From contig NZ_SMKQ01000015.1 of NCBI RefSeq assembly GCF_004348995.1, forward strand, positions 19,416-83,415: a DNA stretch of 64,000 bases. Direction: 5' to 3'. Below, one piece after another: positions 1 to 8,181 of this stretch. The stretch is from Nonomuraea terrae (GTDB taxonomy: Bacteria; Actinomycetota; Actinomycetes; Streptosporangiales; Streptosporangiaceae). The translations under genes were made by a program, and so were the position numbers. Each line of letters begins with the position of its first letter. Position 1 is the first letter of the stretch. The notes beneath the pieces are model-generated. The model searched no databases. It was not told the origin of the DNA and was given only the letters and a program-made list of their open reading frames with translations.

Positions 1-558
<558 letters not shown>

Positions 559-580
559 TTTCAAAGAAGGCCCCGAAAAG

Positions 581-611
581 GGCGACGGCACGCGAGGGAG
601 CTGCCGTCGCC
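581..611 (+). terminator. Hairpin after eno
   Basis: Perfect 10-bp stem: GGCGACGGCA (581-590) pairs with TGCCGTCGCC (602-611) around an 11-nt loop, 23 bases after the eno stop. There is no T-run, so it would be the U-less type of terminator often seen in actinobacteria, or a processing or stability hairpin. Confidence 0.55.
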
Positions 612-653
612 TGGGGGAGCGGAGGGAGCGCAGCGACCGGAGCGGAGGAAGGC

Positions 654-807
654 GGCGGCATTGGGGGCGATCGAGCCGGCCTCGCGGAGCGAGGCCAATG
701 GGCACGCGGCGGCATTGGGGGCGACCGAGCCGGCCTCGCGGAGCGAGGCCAATGGGCACGCGGCGGCATTGGGGGCCACCGAGCCGGCCTCGCGGAGCGA
801 GGCCAAT
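654..807 (+). repeat. 54-bp tandem repeat with hairpins, eno-ftsB gap
   Basis: Three direct copies with exact 54-base period begin at 654, 708 and 762; the third is cut short at about 807. Each copy holds a perfect 8-bp stem, GGCCTCGC / GCGAGGCC, with a 3-nt loop (678-696, 732-750, 786-804). The first two copies also end in AATGGGCACG, which nearly repeats the start of the next gene (GATGGGCACG at 821-830). The copies differ by one or two bases, so the expansion looks recent. The rest of the 559-821 gap holds the hairpin at 581-611 and a purine-rich stretch (about 611-653), and no gene. Confidence 0.85.
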
Positions 808-821
808 AAGTAAGGGGGGCG

Positions 822-1241
822 ATGGGCACGAAAAGGCCGCAGCTCACTGGGCGGGCCGCCATCCTGGCGATCGTGGTCTGCGCGATCGCGATGAGCCTGG
901 CCTATCCGGTGCGCGAGTACATCAGCCTGCGCCGCAGCATCGCCGAGCTGCGGGCGGAGAAGGCCAGGGTGGAGGCCGAGCGGCAGGAGCTGCTGGCCCG
1001 CGACCGGCAGAGCGACGACCCCAACTGGATCAAGAAGACAGCCAAGGAACGGCTCCACTACTGCGGTCCCGGCGAGAAGTGCTACGTGGTGATGGAGCCC
1101 CACCAGGGCAAGGAACAGACGGCCGCGAGACAGCCGGCGGCGGTGCCGCCGTGGTACCAGACGCTCTGGGAGTCCGTGGAGGCAGCCGACAAGGGCACCG
1201 GGCGCAGGGCGGTCACCGGGAAGGAGAGCGTTGGACGCTAA
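822..1241 (+). CDS. FtsB/DivIC-like septum formation initiator
   Basis: 139 aa bitopic membrane protein of the FtsB/DivIC family, a structural part of the divisome (FtsQ-FtsL-FtsB complex). A short basic N-terminus (MGTKRPQLTGR) is followed by one membrane helix at about residues 12-30. A charged coiled coil follows at about 32-62 (SLRRSIAELRAEKARVEAER), then the family motif around PNWIKKTAKERLHYCGPGEKC. The hydrophilic tail (about 95-139) is unconserved. The ATG at 822 follows AAGGGGGGCG. The stop overlaps the next start by 11 bases, so it is translationally coupled to DUF501. Confidence 0.85.
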   Translation: MGTKRPQLTGRAAILAIVVCAIAMSLAYPVREYISLRRSIAELRAEKARVEAERQELLARDRQSDDPNWIKKTAKERLHYCGPGEKCYVVMEPHQGKEQTAARQPAAVPPWYQTLWESVEAADKGTGRRAVTGKESVGR

Positions 1242-1719
1242 GGACGTCGAGATCGTGCAGGAGCAGCTCGGGCGTCCGCCCCGAGGGCTGCGCGGGGTGG
1301 CCCACCGCTGCCCGTGCGGCAACCCCGACGTGGTGGAGACCGCGCCGCGGCTGCCTGACGGCTCGCCGTTCCCGACGCTCTACTACCTGACGTGCCCCAA
1401 GGCGGCCTCGGCCATCGGCACGCTGGAGGGCTCGGGCCTGATGCGGGAGATGCAGGCCCGGCTGGCCACCGAGCCCGATCTGGCGGCCGCCTACCGGGCC
1501 GCGCACGACGACTACGTCGCCCGGCGCGACAGGGCCGCCGAGGAGCAGGGCCTGGAGCCGCTGCCGCGCGACATGCAGAGCACGGGGGGCATGCCGGAGC
1601 GGGTCAAGTGCCTGCACGCGCTCGTGGCGCACGAGCTCGCGGCGCCCGGGGCCAACCCGTTCGGCAGGGAGGCGCTCGACGCCCTCCCCGACTGGTGGAG
1701 TGACGGACCATGCGTGTAG
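1231..1719 (+). CDS. DUF501 family protein
   Basis: 162 aa. DUF501 proteins have no established function but sit almost always between the FtsB-like gene and ppx in actinobacteria, as here. Conserved Cys-containing segments are visible: VAHRCPCGNPDVVET near residues 22-40, then TLYYLTCPKAASAIGTLE. The TTG start at 1231 is chosen because AAGGAGAG (1221-1228) lies just upstream and it gives the MDAKDVEIV N-terminus. The gene overlaps ftsB by 11 bases and ppx by 10. A metal-binding role for the Cys residues is possible but not shown. Confidence 0.85.
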   Translation: MDAKDVEIVQEQLGRPPRGLRGVAHRCPCGNPDVVETAPRLPDGSPFPTLYYLTCPKAASAIGTLEGSGLMREMQARLATEPDLAAAYRAAHDDYVARRDRAAEEQGLEPLPRDMQSTGGMPERVKCLHALVAHELAAPGANPFGREALDALPDWWSDGPCV

Positions 1720-2657
1720 CCGCCATCGACTGCGGCACCAATTCCGTACGCCTGCTCATCGCCGACGTGCGCGATGACGAGATCGTCGACGTCGACCGGC
1801 GGATGGAGATCGTCCGCCTGGGCCAGGGCGTCGACCGTACCGGCAGGCTTGCGCCCGACGCGCTGGAGCGCACGTTCAAGGCGATGCGTTCCTACCGGGA
1901 GCTGATCGACCGGCACGGCGCGACGGCGACCAGGGTGGTGGCGACGAGCGCGACGCGGGACGCGGCCAACCGCGAGGAGTTCGCCGCCGGCGTACGCGAG
2001 ATCTTCGGGGTGGAGCCGGAGGTCGTGACGGGGGCCGAGGAGGCCGAGCTGTCGTTCACCGGCGCCACCAAGGGCCTGGTCCGGCTGTCGCCGGAGACGG
2101 AGGTGCCGCAGGGGCCGCTGCCGCCGTTCCTGGTGGTGGACATCGGCGGCGGGTCCACGGAGTTCGTGATCGGCTCCCAGCACGCGGAGGCGGCGCTGTC
2201 GGTGGACATCGGGTGCGTCCGCCTGACCGAGCGTCACCTGCGCGAGGCCGGCGACCCGCCGTCCGCGCCCGCCCTGGAGGCGGTGGTGGCCGACATCGAG
2301 GCCGCGCTCGACCGCGTCGAGGCCGAGGTGCCGGTACGCCGGGCGCACACGCTCGTGGGCCTGGCGGGCTCGGTCACGACGGTCGCGGGCATCGCGCTCG
2401 ACCTGCCGTCCTACGACCCGGCGCGCATCCACCACTCGCGGATCTCGGCCGAGCAGGTGCACGACGTGACGCGGCGGCTGCTGGCGATGACCCACCGTGA
2501 GCGCGCCGACCTGCCCGTGATGCATCCGGGACGCGTGGACGTGATCGGAGTGGGGTCGCTCATTTTGGACCGCATCGTACGCCGTTTCGGGTTTTCCCAG
2601 GTCGTGGTTAGTGAACACGACATTCTGGACGGAATCGCCTGGTCTATTGCCCGATAG
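1710..2657 (+). CDS. Ppx/GppA family phosphatase
   Basis: 315 aa, the length of single-domain actinobacterial exopolyphosphatase / pppGpp phosphohydrolases of the ASKHA fold. The phosphate-1 loop is AAIDCGTNSVRLLIADV at the N-terminus and the phosphate-2 loop is VVDIGGGSTEFVIG near residue 145. LAGSVTTVAG follows, and the C-terminal helix carries GVGSLILDRI. It hydrolyses polyphosphate or (p)ppGpp, so it affects stringent response and phosphate storage; the exact substrate cannot be read from sequence. The ATG at 1710 overlaps the DUF501 stop by 10 bases, making it the last gene of this operon. Confidence 0.92.
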   Translation: MRVAAIDCGTNSVRLLIADVRDDEIVDVDRRMEIVRLGQGVDRTGRLAPDALERTFKAMRSYRELIDRHGATATRVVATSATRDAANREEFAAGVREIFGVEPEVVTGAEEAELSFTGATKGLVRLSPETEVPQGPLPPFLVVDIGGGSTEFVIGSQHAEAALSVDIGCVRLTERHLREAGDPPSAPALEAVVADIEAALDRVEAEVPVRRAHTLVGLAGSVTTVAGIALDLPSYDPARIHHSRISAEQVHDVTRRLLAMTHRERADLPVMHPGRVDVIGVGSLILDRIVRRFGFSQVVVSEHDILDGIAWSIAR

Positions 2658-2696
2658 ATGACGAAAAATCCGGACATTTCTCCTGTCTCGATCGTG

Positions 2697-2726
2697 TTGA
2701 GTGTGCAATCAGTATTGTGATTAGGT
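2697..2726 (+). promoter_or_regulatory. Candidate promoter for the secreted repeat protein
   Basis: A TTGAGT box (2697-2702) lies 18 bases before TTAGGT (2721-2726), in an A/T-rich gap that stands out from the surrounding GC-rich DNA. The resulting leader would be about 100 nt. This is a consensus match only. Confidence 0.3.
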
Positions 2727-2831
2727 AAAGGTGCATTACGGGGGCTTTGCCATATCGCTGTGCGCGGAAGGTGCCGGCGTGGCGACCGTTCCCGAGCGCG
2801 TCTTTTCCCTCACGGAATGGAGCACTCTCAC

Positions 2832-3995
2832 ATGGTTTCTGTTGGGTTAGCTCGTAAGGCCGCCGCATTCGGCGCGTCGGCCGCGGTGCTCGCCACCCTG
2901 TCCGCGGGCCTGGTCGCCGGTCCCGCGCAGGCGGCGACCGCCGGCAAGGCGCCGAAGGTCTCGGTGTCCGCGCCGAAGGCCACGCCAGGGAAGTTCGAAG
3001 GGTCCTGTCCGGCCAAGGTCGACTTCTCGGCCAAGATCAACGTCCCGGTCAAGGGCAAGACGGAGCTGGCCTACCGCTGGCTCCACGGTGACGGGTCCAA
3101 GAGCAAGGTCTACACGGTCAAGCTCAAGGGCAAGGGCGTCAAGTCGGTGACGGTCAAGCAGTCCGTCACCTTCGAGGAAGACGTCAAGGGCTGGGAGGCC
3201 ATCCAGATCCTCGGCCCGAAGAAGGTCACGTCCAAGAAGGGCTACTTCTCCGTCTCCTGCCAGGAGCCGCTGAAGGAGGTCCGTACGCACCTCGACGTGT
3301 CGGTCACGGCCCGTGCCTGGGCCACCCCGAGCTCGTACGCCGGCCGCTGCACCCCCGGCAACAAGATCGGCTTCGTCGGCCTGATCGAGGCCGACCGCCC
3401 GACGTGGGTGCGTTACCGCTGGCTGCTCAACGGTGACGCGGTCGACTACGGCAAGGTCAAGGTCCACGACGCCCGCAAGGTGGGCTTCGCCTTCTCGCCG
3501 CGGCACAGCCAGCGTGGCTGGGCGCAGTTGCAGATCCTGAGCCCTGACGGCTCGTACTCGAACCGGGCCGGCTACAAGGTCTGGTGCAAGGACTACACCC
3601 CGCACAAGCCCGAGGGTCACGGCACCAAGGTGTCCGCCTCGGCCTCGGTGAGCGTGGACGACAGCTGCGCCGTCAAGGCGAGCGGCTTCGTCTCGGCGAC
3701 CGGCGCGGGCAAGGTGTCGTACACCTGGCGGGTGAACGGCAGCTCGCTCGGCGGCGGTGAGGTCTACTTCGGCCGCGGTGGCGGCACGAAGAGCATCCCC
3801 GGGGTCGCCACCACGGTGAGCGGCGAGGCCGTCAAGGGCGGCACCGTCACCCTGTCGGTGACCGGCCCGAACAACAGCAGCTCCGACAGCGAGAGCTACC
3901 GGTCCTGCGGGGTCACGACGCAGGCTGAGAAGCCGGCCGAGACGCTGAAGGTGGAGGCGACTCCGACGCCTTCGGCTTCCACTCCGGCCGCCTGA
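2832..3995 (+). CDS. Secreted protein with three Cys-paired Ig-like repeats
   Basis: 387 aa, exported. The Sec signal peptide is MVSVGLARKAAAFGASAAVL and onward, with likely cleavage after AQA at about residue 34. The mature part holds three repeats of roughly 105 residues. Each has one Cys pair 79-84 residues apart (59/143, 173/252, 279/359) and a shared core such as YRWLHGD, YRWLLNGD and YTWRVNG. This suggests three beta-sandwich domains, each closed by a disulfide. The tail is Thr/Pro/Ser/Ala-rich. The ATG at 2832 is preferred over 2817 because GGAG (2819-2822) is spaced correctly for it. It stands alone between ppx and a strong terminator. No catalytic motif is seen; a surface or adhesion-like role is inference. 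Confidence 0.75.
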   Translation: MVSVGLARKAAAFGASAAVLATLSAGLVAGPAQAATAGKAPKVSVSAPKATPGKFEGSCPAKVDFSAKINVPVKGKTELAYRWLHGDGSKSKVYTVKLKGKGVKSVTVKQSVTFEEDVKGWEAIQILGPKKVTSKKGYFSVSCQEPLKEVRTHLDVSVTARAWATPSSYAGRCTPGNKIGFVGLIEADRPTWVRYRWLLNGDAVDYGKVKVHDARKVGFAFSPRHSQRGWAQLQILSPDGSYSNRAGYKVWCKDYTPHKPEGHGTKVSASASVSVDDSCAVKASGFVSATGAGKVSYTWRVNGSSLGGGEVYFGRGGGTKSIPGVATTVSGEAVKGGTVTLSVTGPNNSSSDSESYRSCGVTTQAEKPAETLKVEATPTPSASTPAA

Positions 3996-4016
3996 ACGGC
4001 GCGACGCTGATCACGT

Positions 4017-4056
4017 GAACCGGGTGGTGCCTTCGGGCGCCGCCCGGTTCTCTTTT
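4017..4056 (+). terminator. Rho-independent terminator
   Basis: GAACCGGG (4017-4024) pairs with CCCGGTTC (4043-4050). An inner GGTGCC / GGCGCC stem capped by TTCG extends it, and TCTTTT follows. It ends the secreted-protein transcript just before the PadR promoter. Confidence 0.85.
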
Positions 4057-4061
4057 GTTGC

Positions 4062-4086
4062 CACTACTACGCAAAGCGCAGTAGTG
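4062..4086 (+). promoter_or_regulatory. Palindromic operator at the padR start
   Basis: A 25-base near-perfect palindrome: CACTACT (4062-4068) mirrors AGTAGTG (4080-4086), with CGC/GCG inside, so 10 of 12 positions pair. It touches the first base of the PadR start codon, the right place for autorepression. Confidence 0.6.
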
Positions 4087-4418
4087 TGCTTCGCGTGGAT
4101 AGCAGTCAGCTGCTCAAAGGAGTGCTCGACCTCGCCGTGCTGGCCGTGCTCAAGGAGCGCGACGGCTACGGCTACGACGTGGTGCGCAGGCTGCGGGAGG
4201 CCGGGCTCGACGGGGTCGGCGACGCCTCCGTCTACGGCACGCTGCGCCGCCTGTTCAAGGCGGGCGCGCTGACCTCCTACGTGGTGGCCTCCGACGAGGG
4301 GCCGCACCGCAAGTACTACGGGCTCAACGACGTCGGCCGCGGCATGTACGCCTCCTCGGCCCGGACGTGGGCCGAATTCTCGGCCACCATGGCATCCCTG
4401 CTCAAGGAGGCAGAATGA
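4086..4418 (+). CDS. PadR family transcriptional regulator
   Basis: 110 aa winged-helix repressor. The N-terminus reads LLKGVLDLAVLAVLKERDGYGYDVVRRL, the PadR signature. The wing region is SVYGTLRRLFKAGALTSY and GPHRKYYGL, and a short C-terminal dimerisation helix follows. The GTG at 4086 may be replaced by GTG 4095 (VDSSQLLKG), since no clear ribosome site is present and the transcript may be leaderless. Its stop overlaps the start of the HAAS membrane gene, a very common PadR partner. It probably represses its own two-gene operon through the palindrome at 4062-4086. Confidence 0.93.
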   Translation: MLRVDSSQLLKGVLDLAVLAVLKERDGYGYDVVRRLREAGLDGVGDASVYGTLRRLFKAGALTSYVVASDEGPHRKYYGLNDVGRGMYASSARTWAEFSATMASLLKEAE

Positions 4419-5362
4419 CCCCCGACCAGTACGCGCAGGCCGTACGCGCCGCCCTGGCCGACCACCCGGAGCGGGACGAGCTGCTGGAGGACCTCGACGA
4501 GCACCTCGCCGAGATCGCCGCCGAGACCGACCAGCCGCTGGAGTCCAGGCTCGGCCCGCCGGAGGCCTACGCCGAGGAGCTGGCGGCCGCGTACGGCGAG
4601 CGCCCCCAGCGGGTCCGCCGGCGCCGGGTGGACCCGCGCGGGTGGGCCGTGGGGGCGCACACCCGGCTGATGGCCCAGGCGCCCTACCGCTCGTTCGCGG
4701 GCTTCCTGCCGGAGCTGCGGCCGGGATGGTGGGTGCTGCGCGGCTACCTGCTGGCCATGGTGCTGCTGATGGTCACCGACAACGGCGGGCTCGTCCCCGG
4801 TGACGTCGTGGGCTGGGTGGTGGTCGCGGTCGCGGTCTGGGCCTCGGTGTGGTTCGGCCGGCGCAGCGGTCGCGGACGGCGTGCCGGTCGCGTGGTGGAG
4901 ATCACGGCCAACGCGCTGGCCGTGATCGCCCTGATGGCGGGCCTCGACCTCGCGGCCTCGGCCGGCGACAGGACACAGGTGGCCGTCGCCCGTCCCGAGG
5001 TGTGGGTGCGCAACGCGTCGTCCGACGGCGTCTACAACATCAAGCCGTACGCCAAGGACGGCACCCCGCTGACCGACGTCTACCTCTACGACCAGGACGG
5101 CAACCCCCTCATCACCCACCCGGAGCGCTACGGCCACACGGTCGACCGCTCGTGCGGCGAGCCGATACTCAACCGCTACCCGCTGCCCCTGATCGACGAG
5201 CGAGCCGTCCCGCGCGATCACCGGGGCATGCCCAGCCCGGCCCCGTCGGTGTGCCCGGCGCCCGGGCCTGCCGCGACGCCGGCCGCCACCCCTGACCCGG
5301 CCGTCACCGTACGCCCTGTGCCCAGCGACACCCCGGCGCCCTCGCCGGCCCGGTCGAGGTGA
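4415..5362 (+). CDS. HAAS-domain (DUF1700-like) membrane protein
   Basis: 315 aa. Residues 1-60 form the helical HAAS-type domain ([26 protein letters not shown], then [17 protein letters not shown]) found next to PadR regulators. Three hydrophobic helices follow: [35 protein letters not shown] and [17 protein letters not shown]. An outside domain of about 110 residues then ends in a Pro/Ala tail. The ATG at 4415 follows AAGGAGG (4405-4411) and overlaps padR by 4 bases, so the two are co-translated. The HAAS domain is thought to couple to the partner regulator at the membrane; the signal sensed is unknown. Confidence 0.75.
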   Translation: MTPDQYAQAVRAALADHPERDELLEDLDEHLAEIAAETDQPLESRLGPPEAYAEELAAAYGERPQRVRRRRVDPRGWAVGAHTRLMAQAPYRSFAGFLPELRPGWWVLRGYLLAMVLLMVTDNGGLVPGDVVGWVVVAVAVWASVWFGRRSGRGRRAGRVVEITANALAVIALMAGLDLAASAGDRTQVAVARPEVWVRNASSDGVYNIKPYAKDGTPLTDVYLYDQDGNPLITHPERYGHTVDRSCGEPILNRYPLPLIDERAVPRDHRGMPSPAPSVCPAPGPAATPAATPDPAVTVRPVPSDTPAPSPARSR

Positions 5363-5375
5363 TGAGATCGGTGTC

Positions 5376-6170
5376 ATGAGCTTCGTACCCCCGGGCACCG
5401 GCTGGCCCGACGATCCGGCGACGGCCGACACGCCCGTCGCCCTCGACCCCGCCGACGTGCGCCGCCTCGCCGCCGCCAGCGACACCCTCGCAGAGCTCAC
5501 GGCCAGGCAGTCGGTCTGCCGTGCCTGCCCGCGCCTGGTGGAATGGCGCGAGGAGGTCGCCCGGGTGAAGCGGCGCGCGTTCGCGGAGGAGACGTACTGG
5601 GGCCGGCCCGTCCCGGGGTGGGGCGACGAGCATCCCCGGATCCTGGTGGTAGGCCTGGCCCCGGCCGCCCACGGGGGCAACAGGACCGGGCGCATCTTCA
5701 CCGGCGACCGCAGCGGCGACTGGCTGTTCGCCTCGCTCCACCGCTGCGGGCTGGCCGCACAGGCCACCAGCACACACGCGGGCGACGGGCAGAGGCTGCT
5801 GGGCGCCAGGGTGATGGCGCCGGTGCGCTGCGCCCCGCCCGCGAACAAGCCGACGCCCGCCGAGAAGGCCGCCTGCCAGCCGTGGATGTCGCGGGAGCTG
5901 GCGCTCGTGGCGCGGGACGTGCGGGTGATCGTGGCGCTCGGCGGCTACGCCTGGCAGGCCGTGTGGCCGGTGCTGAAGGAGGCCGGGTACGAGCTGCCGC
6001 GCCTGCGCCCGCCGTTCGGTCACGGCGCCGAGGTCGAGCTCCGACACGCCGGCGCCCCCGTGACCCTGCTCGGCTGCTACCACCCCAGCCAGCAGAACAC
6101 CTTCACCGGCCGCGTCACCGCCCAAATGCTGGATGACGTCTTCACCAGGGCCAGGTCACTGGCTGTGTGA
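5376..6170 (+). CDS. Uracil-DNA glycosylase, family 5 (UdgB-like)
   Basis: 264 aa DNA repair enzyme that removes uracil and other deaminated bases. Motif A is [20 protein letters not shown], characteristic of family 5, which lacks the usual catalytic Asp/Asn of families 1 and 4. Motif B is [14 protein letters not shown] near the C-terminus. Cys residues at [13 protein letters not shown] and AACQPW fit the four-Cys iron-sulfur cluster. It starts 13 bases after the HAAS gene, so read-through from that operon is possible. Confidence 0.9.
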   Translation: MSFVPPGTGWPDDPATADTPVALDPADVRRLAAASDTLAELTARQSVCRACPRLVEWREEVARVKRRAFAEETYWGRPVPGWGDEHPRILVVGLAPAAHGGNRTGRIFTGDRSGDWLFASLHRCGLAAQATSTHAGDGQRLLGARVMAPVRCAPPANKPTPAEKAACQPWMSRELALVARDVRVIVALGGYAWQAVWPVLKEAGYELPRLRPPFGHGAEVELRHAGAPVTLLGCYHPSQQNTFTGRVTAQMLDDVFTRARSLAV

Positions 6171-6209
6171 CGCGTCCCACCACGTCCGGATTGGCTTCGT
6201 CGAGAGCGC

Positions 6210-6244
6210 TTGACGTAAGCTTGTGAATGCTTTCACAAGCATTC
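6210..6244 (+). promoter_or_regulatory. Rex operator and promoter of ndh
   Basis: TTGTGAATGCTTTCACAA (6221-6238) matches the Rex operator TTGTGAA-N4-TTCACAA at every fixed position. Rex is the NADH/NAD+-sensing repressor of respiratory genes in Gram-positive bacteria. A TTGACG -35-like box lies just upstream (6210-6215), so bound Rex would cover the -10 region. A second palindrome, GAATGCTT / AAGCATTC (6225-6244), overlaps it. The gene downstream is NADH dehydrogenase, a known type of Rex target. Confidence 0.85.
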
Positions 6245-6265
6245 GACGAGGGATGGGGCCTCAGG

Positions 6266-7582
6266 ATGAACAAGCACATCTTGATCGTCGGCGGCGGATA
6301 CGTCGGCCTGTACACGGCGCTGCGGCTGCAGCGCAAGCTCCACCGTGAGCTGCGCGGTGGCGAAGCCCGCATCACGATCATCGACCCCCAGTCCTACATG
6401 ACCTACCAGCCCTTCTTGCCGGAGGCGGCGGCGGGTAACCTCTCGCCGCGCCACATGGTGGCCCCGCTGCGGCGGATCCTGCCGAAGGCCCACATCCTCA
6501 ACGGGACGGTGACGAAGGTGAACCACGCCGGGCGCACCGTCACGTTCCAACCGGCCGAGGGCGAGGCCCGCCAGCTCTCCTACGACGTGCTCGTGATGGC
6601 GGCCGGCTCCATCTCGCGTACGCTGCCCATCCCCGGTCTCACCGACATCGGCATCGGCTTCAAGACCGTGGGTGAGGCCATCGCGCTGCGCAACCGCGTG
6701 CTCCACCTGCTCGACGTGGCCGAGTCGACCGACGACCCCGAGGTGCGGCGCAGGGCGCTGACGTTCGTCGTGGTCGGCGCCGGTTTCGCGGGCGTCGAGG
6801 CGCTGGCCGAGCTGGAGGACATGGCCAAGGATTCCACCCGTTACTACCGCAACATCAAGCCGTCCGACATCCGCTGGGTGCTGGTGGAGGCCACCACCCG
6901 GGTGCTGCCCGAGGTCGGGCCCGAGATGGGCAGGTGGACCCTCGAGCAGCTGCGCGAGCGCGGCATCGACGTCCGGCTGGAGACCCGCCTGGAGTCGTGC
7001 ACGGACGGCCGCGTGGTGCTCTCGGACGGCACGGAGTTCGACGCCGACACCCTCGTGTGGACCGCCGGCGTCAAGCCGAGCCCGGTCGTCAACGACAGCG
7101 ACCTGCCGCTCGACGAGCGCGGCCGGATCAAGACCACCGCCCTGCTCACCGTGGCGGGCACGCGCGACGCGTTCGCGGCCGGCGACGCCGCCGGGGTGCC
7201 CGACGTGACCAACCCGGGCCAGTTCTGCGCACCCAACGCCCAGCACGCCGTCCGCCAGGCCAAGGTGCTGGCCGACAACATCGTCCGCCACCTGCGCGGT
7301 CAGGAATTGCTGCAATACCGCCACAAGTACGTCGGATCGGTCGCAGGTCTCGGCCTGCACCAGGGCGTCGCCAACGTCTACGGCGTCAAGCTTCGCGGAT
7401 TCCCTGCGTGGTTCATGCACCGCACCTACCATCTGTCGCGGGTGCCGACGCTGAATCGCAAGGTCCGCGTCGTCGTCGACTGGACCCTGGCCCTGTTCTT
7501 CAAGCGCGAGACCATCTCGCTGGGTGAGATGGAACATCCACGCGAGGGATTCAGGGCCGCCGTGGCGACGACTCGCCGCTAG
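6266..7582 (+). CDS. ndh: Type II NADH dehydrogenase (NDH-2)
   Basis: 438 aa single-subunit NADH:quinone oxidoreductase, membrane-attached and non-proton-pumping. The FAD Rossmann motif is ILIVGGGYVGLYTALRL at residue 4, the NADH motif is VVVGAGFAGVEALAEL near 170, and the C-terminal FAD-contacting segment is FAAGDAAGVP. The C-terminus holds the amphipathic membrane-binding part (RVVVDWTLALFFKRE). ATG 6266 is preferred to 6227, because 6227 lies inside the Rex palindrome and the protein family starts at the Rossmann fold. The upstream Rex site predicts induction when NADH is high or oxygen is low. Confidence 0.93.
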   Translation: MNKHILIVGGGYVGLYTALRLQRKLHRELRGGEARITIIDPQSYMTYQPFLPEAAAGNLSPRHMVAPLRRILPKAHILNGTVTKVNHAGRTVTFQPAEGEARQLSYDVLVMAAGSISRTLPIPGLTDIGIGFKTVGEAIALRNRVLHLLDVAESTDDPEVRRRALTFVVVGAGFAGVEALAELEDMAKDSTRYYRNIKPSDIRWVLVEATTRVLPEVGPEMGRWTLEQLRERGIDVRLETRLESCTDGRVVLSDGTEFDADTLVWTAGVKPSPVVNDSDLPLDERGRIKTTALLTVAGTRDAFAAGDAAGVPDVTNPGQFCAPNAQHAVRQAKVLADNIVRHLRGQELLQYRHKYVGSVAGLGLHQGVANVYGVKLRGFPAWFMHRTYHLSRVPTLNRKVRVVVDWTLALFFKRETISLGEMEHPREGFRAAVATTRR

Positions 7583-7596
7583 CCCGGGAACGGCAA

Positions 7597-7621
7597 CGCC
7601 CCGGCGGTCACCGCCGGGGCG
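7597..7621 (+). terminator. Hairpin terminator after ndh
   Basis: Perfect 11-bp stem CGCCCCGGCGG / CCGCCGGGGCG with a TCA loop, 15 bases after the ndh stop. There is no T-run. Confidence 0.65.
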
Positions 7622-7659
7622 TCTCGGCGCCCCTGGTCGCAAGGGAAGGGGCACAAGGG

Positions 7660-8181
7660 GTGGGGCTCTCAGCGGTGACCGTGCTCGGCGTCGACCGGCC
7701 CGGCGTGATCGCCGCGGTCACCGGTTCGCTGGCCGAGTGCGGAGCGAACATCCAGGACTCGACCATGACGTTGCTCGGCGGGCACGTGGCGATGATGCTG
7801 CTGGTGTCGGGCGACCTCGACCCCGCCGAGCTGAGGAAACGCCTGGGCGCGCCCGACCTGGTCGTGACCGCCTCCGCCATCGACGCGCGCCGTCACTTCT
7901 GCGACGACGGCGGCGGCCCCGAAGGAGTCGGCTACGTGCTGACCGTCCACGGCCCCGACCGGCCGGGCATCATCTCCGCCATCAGCGCCGTGCTCGCCGC
8001 CGACGGCGGCAACATCACCGGCATGAGCACCCGGCTGACCGGCCGCCTCTACGTGCTGATCGCCGACGTCGACCTGCCCAAGGACGTGGACGTGGCGGCG
8101 CTCATGCGCAGGCTCGCGGCCGTCGGCGCGAGCCTCGACTCGCAGATCACCTTCCGCCCCGTCGAACCGGACCTGCTGTGA
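7660..8181 (+). CDS. Double ACT-domain protein (GcvR-like)
   Basis: 173 aa made of two ACT domains in tandem: residues 1-78 (AVTVLGVDRPGVIAAVTGSLAECGANI) and 88-170 (VLTVHGPDRPGIISAISAVLAADGGNI). This is the layout of GcvR-like proteins and other amino-acid sensing regulators; there is no DNA-binding domain. The GTG at 7660 is supported by AAGGGAAGGGG just upstream. Its stop overlaps the start of the peptide deformylase-like gene by 4 bases (GTGA), so the two are translated together. The ligand is unknown. Confidence 0.85.
   Translation: MGLSAVTVLGVDRPGVIAAVTGSLAECGANIQDSTMTLLGGHVAMMLLVSGDLDPAELRKRLGAPDLVVTASAIDARRHFCDDGGGPEGVGYVLTVHGPDRPGIISAISAVLAADGGNITGMSTRLTGRLYVLIADVDLPKDVDVAALMRRLAAVGASLDSQITFRPVEPDLL

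Noticed and set aside
654..807. 54-bp repeats as a CRISPR array
   Set aside because: The copies are contiguous with no spacers, and no cas gene is in the window.
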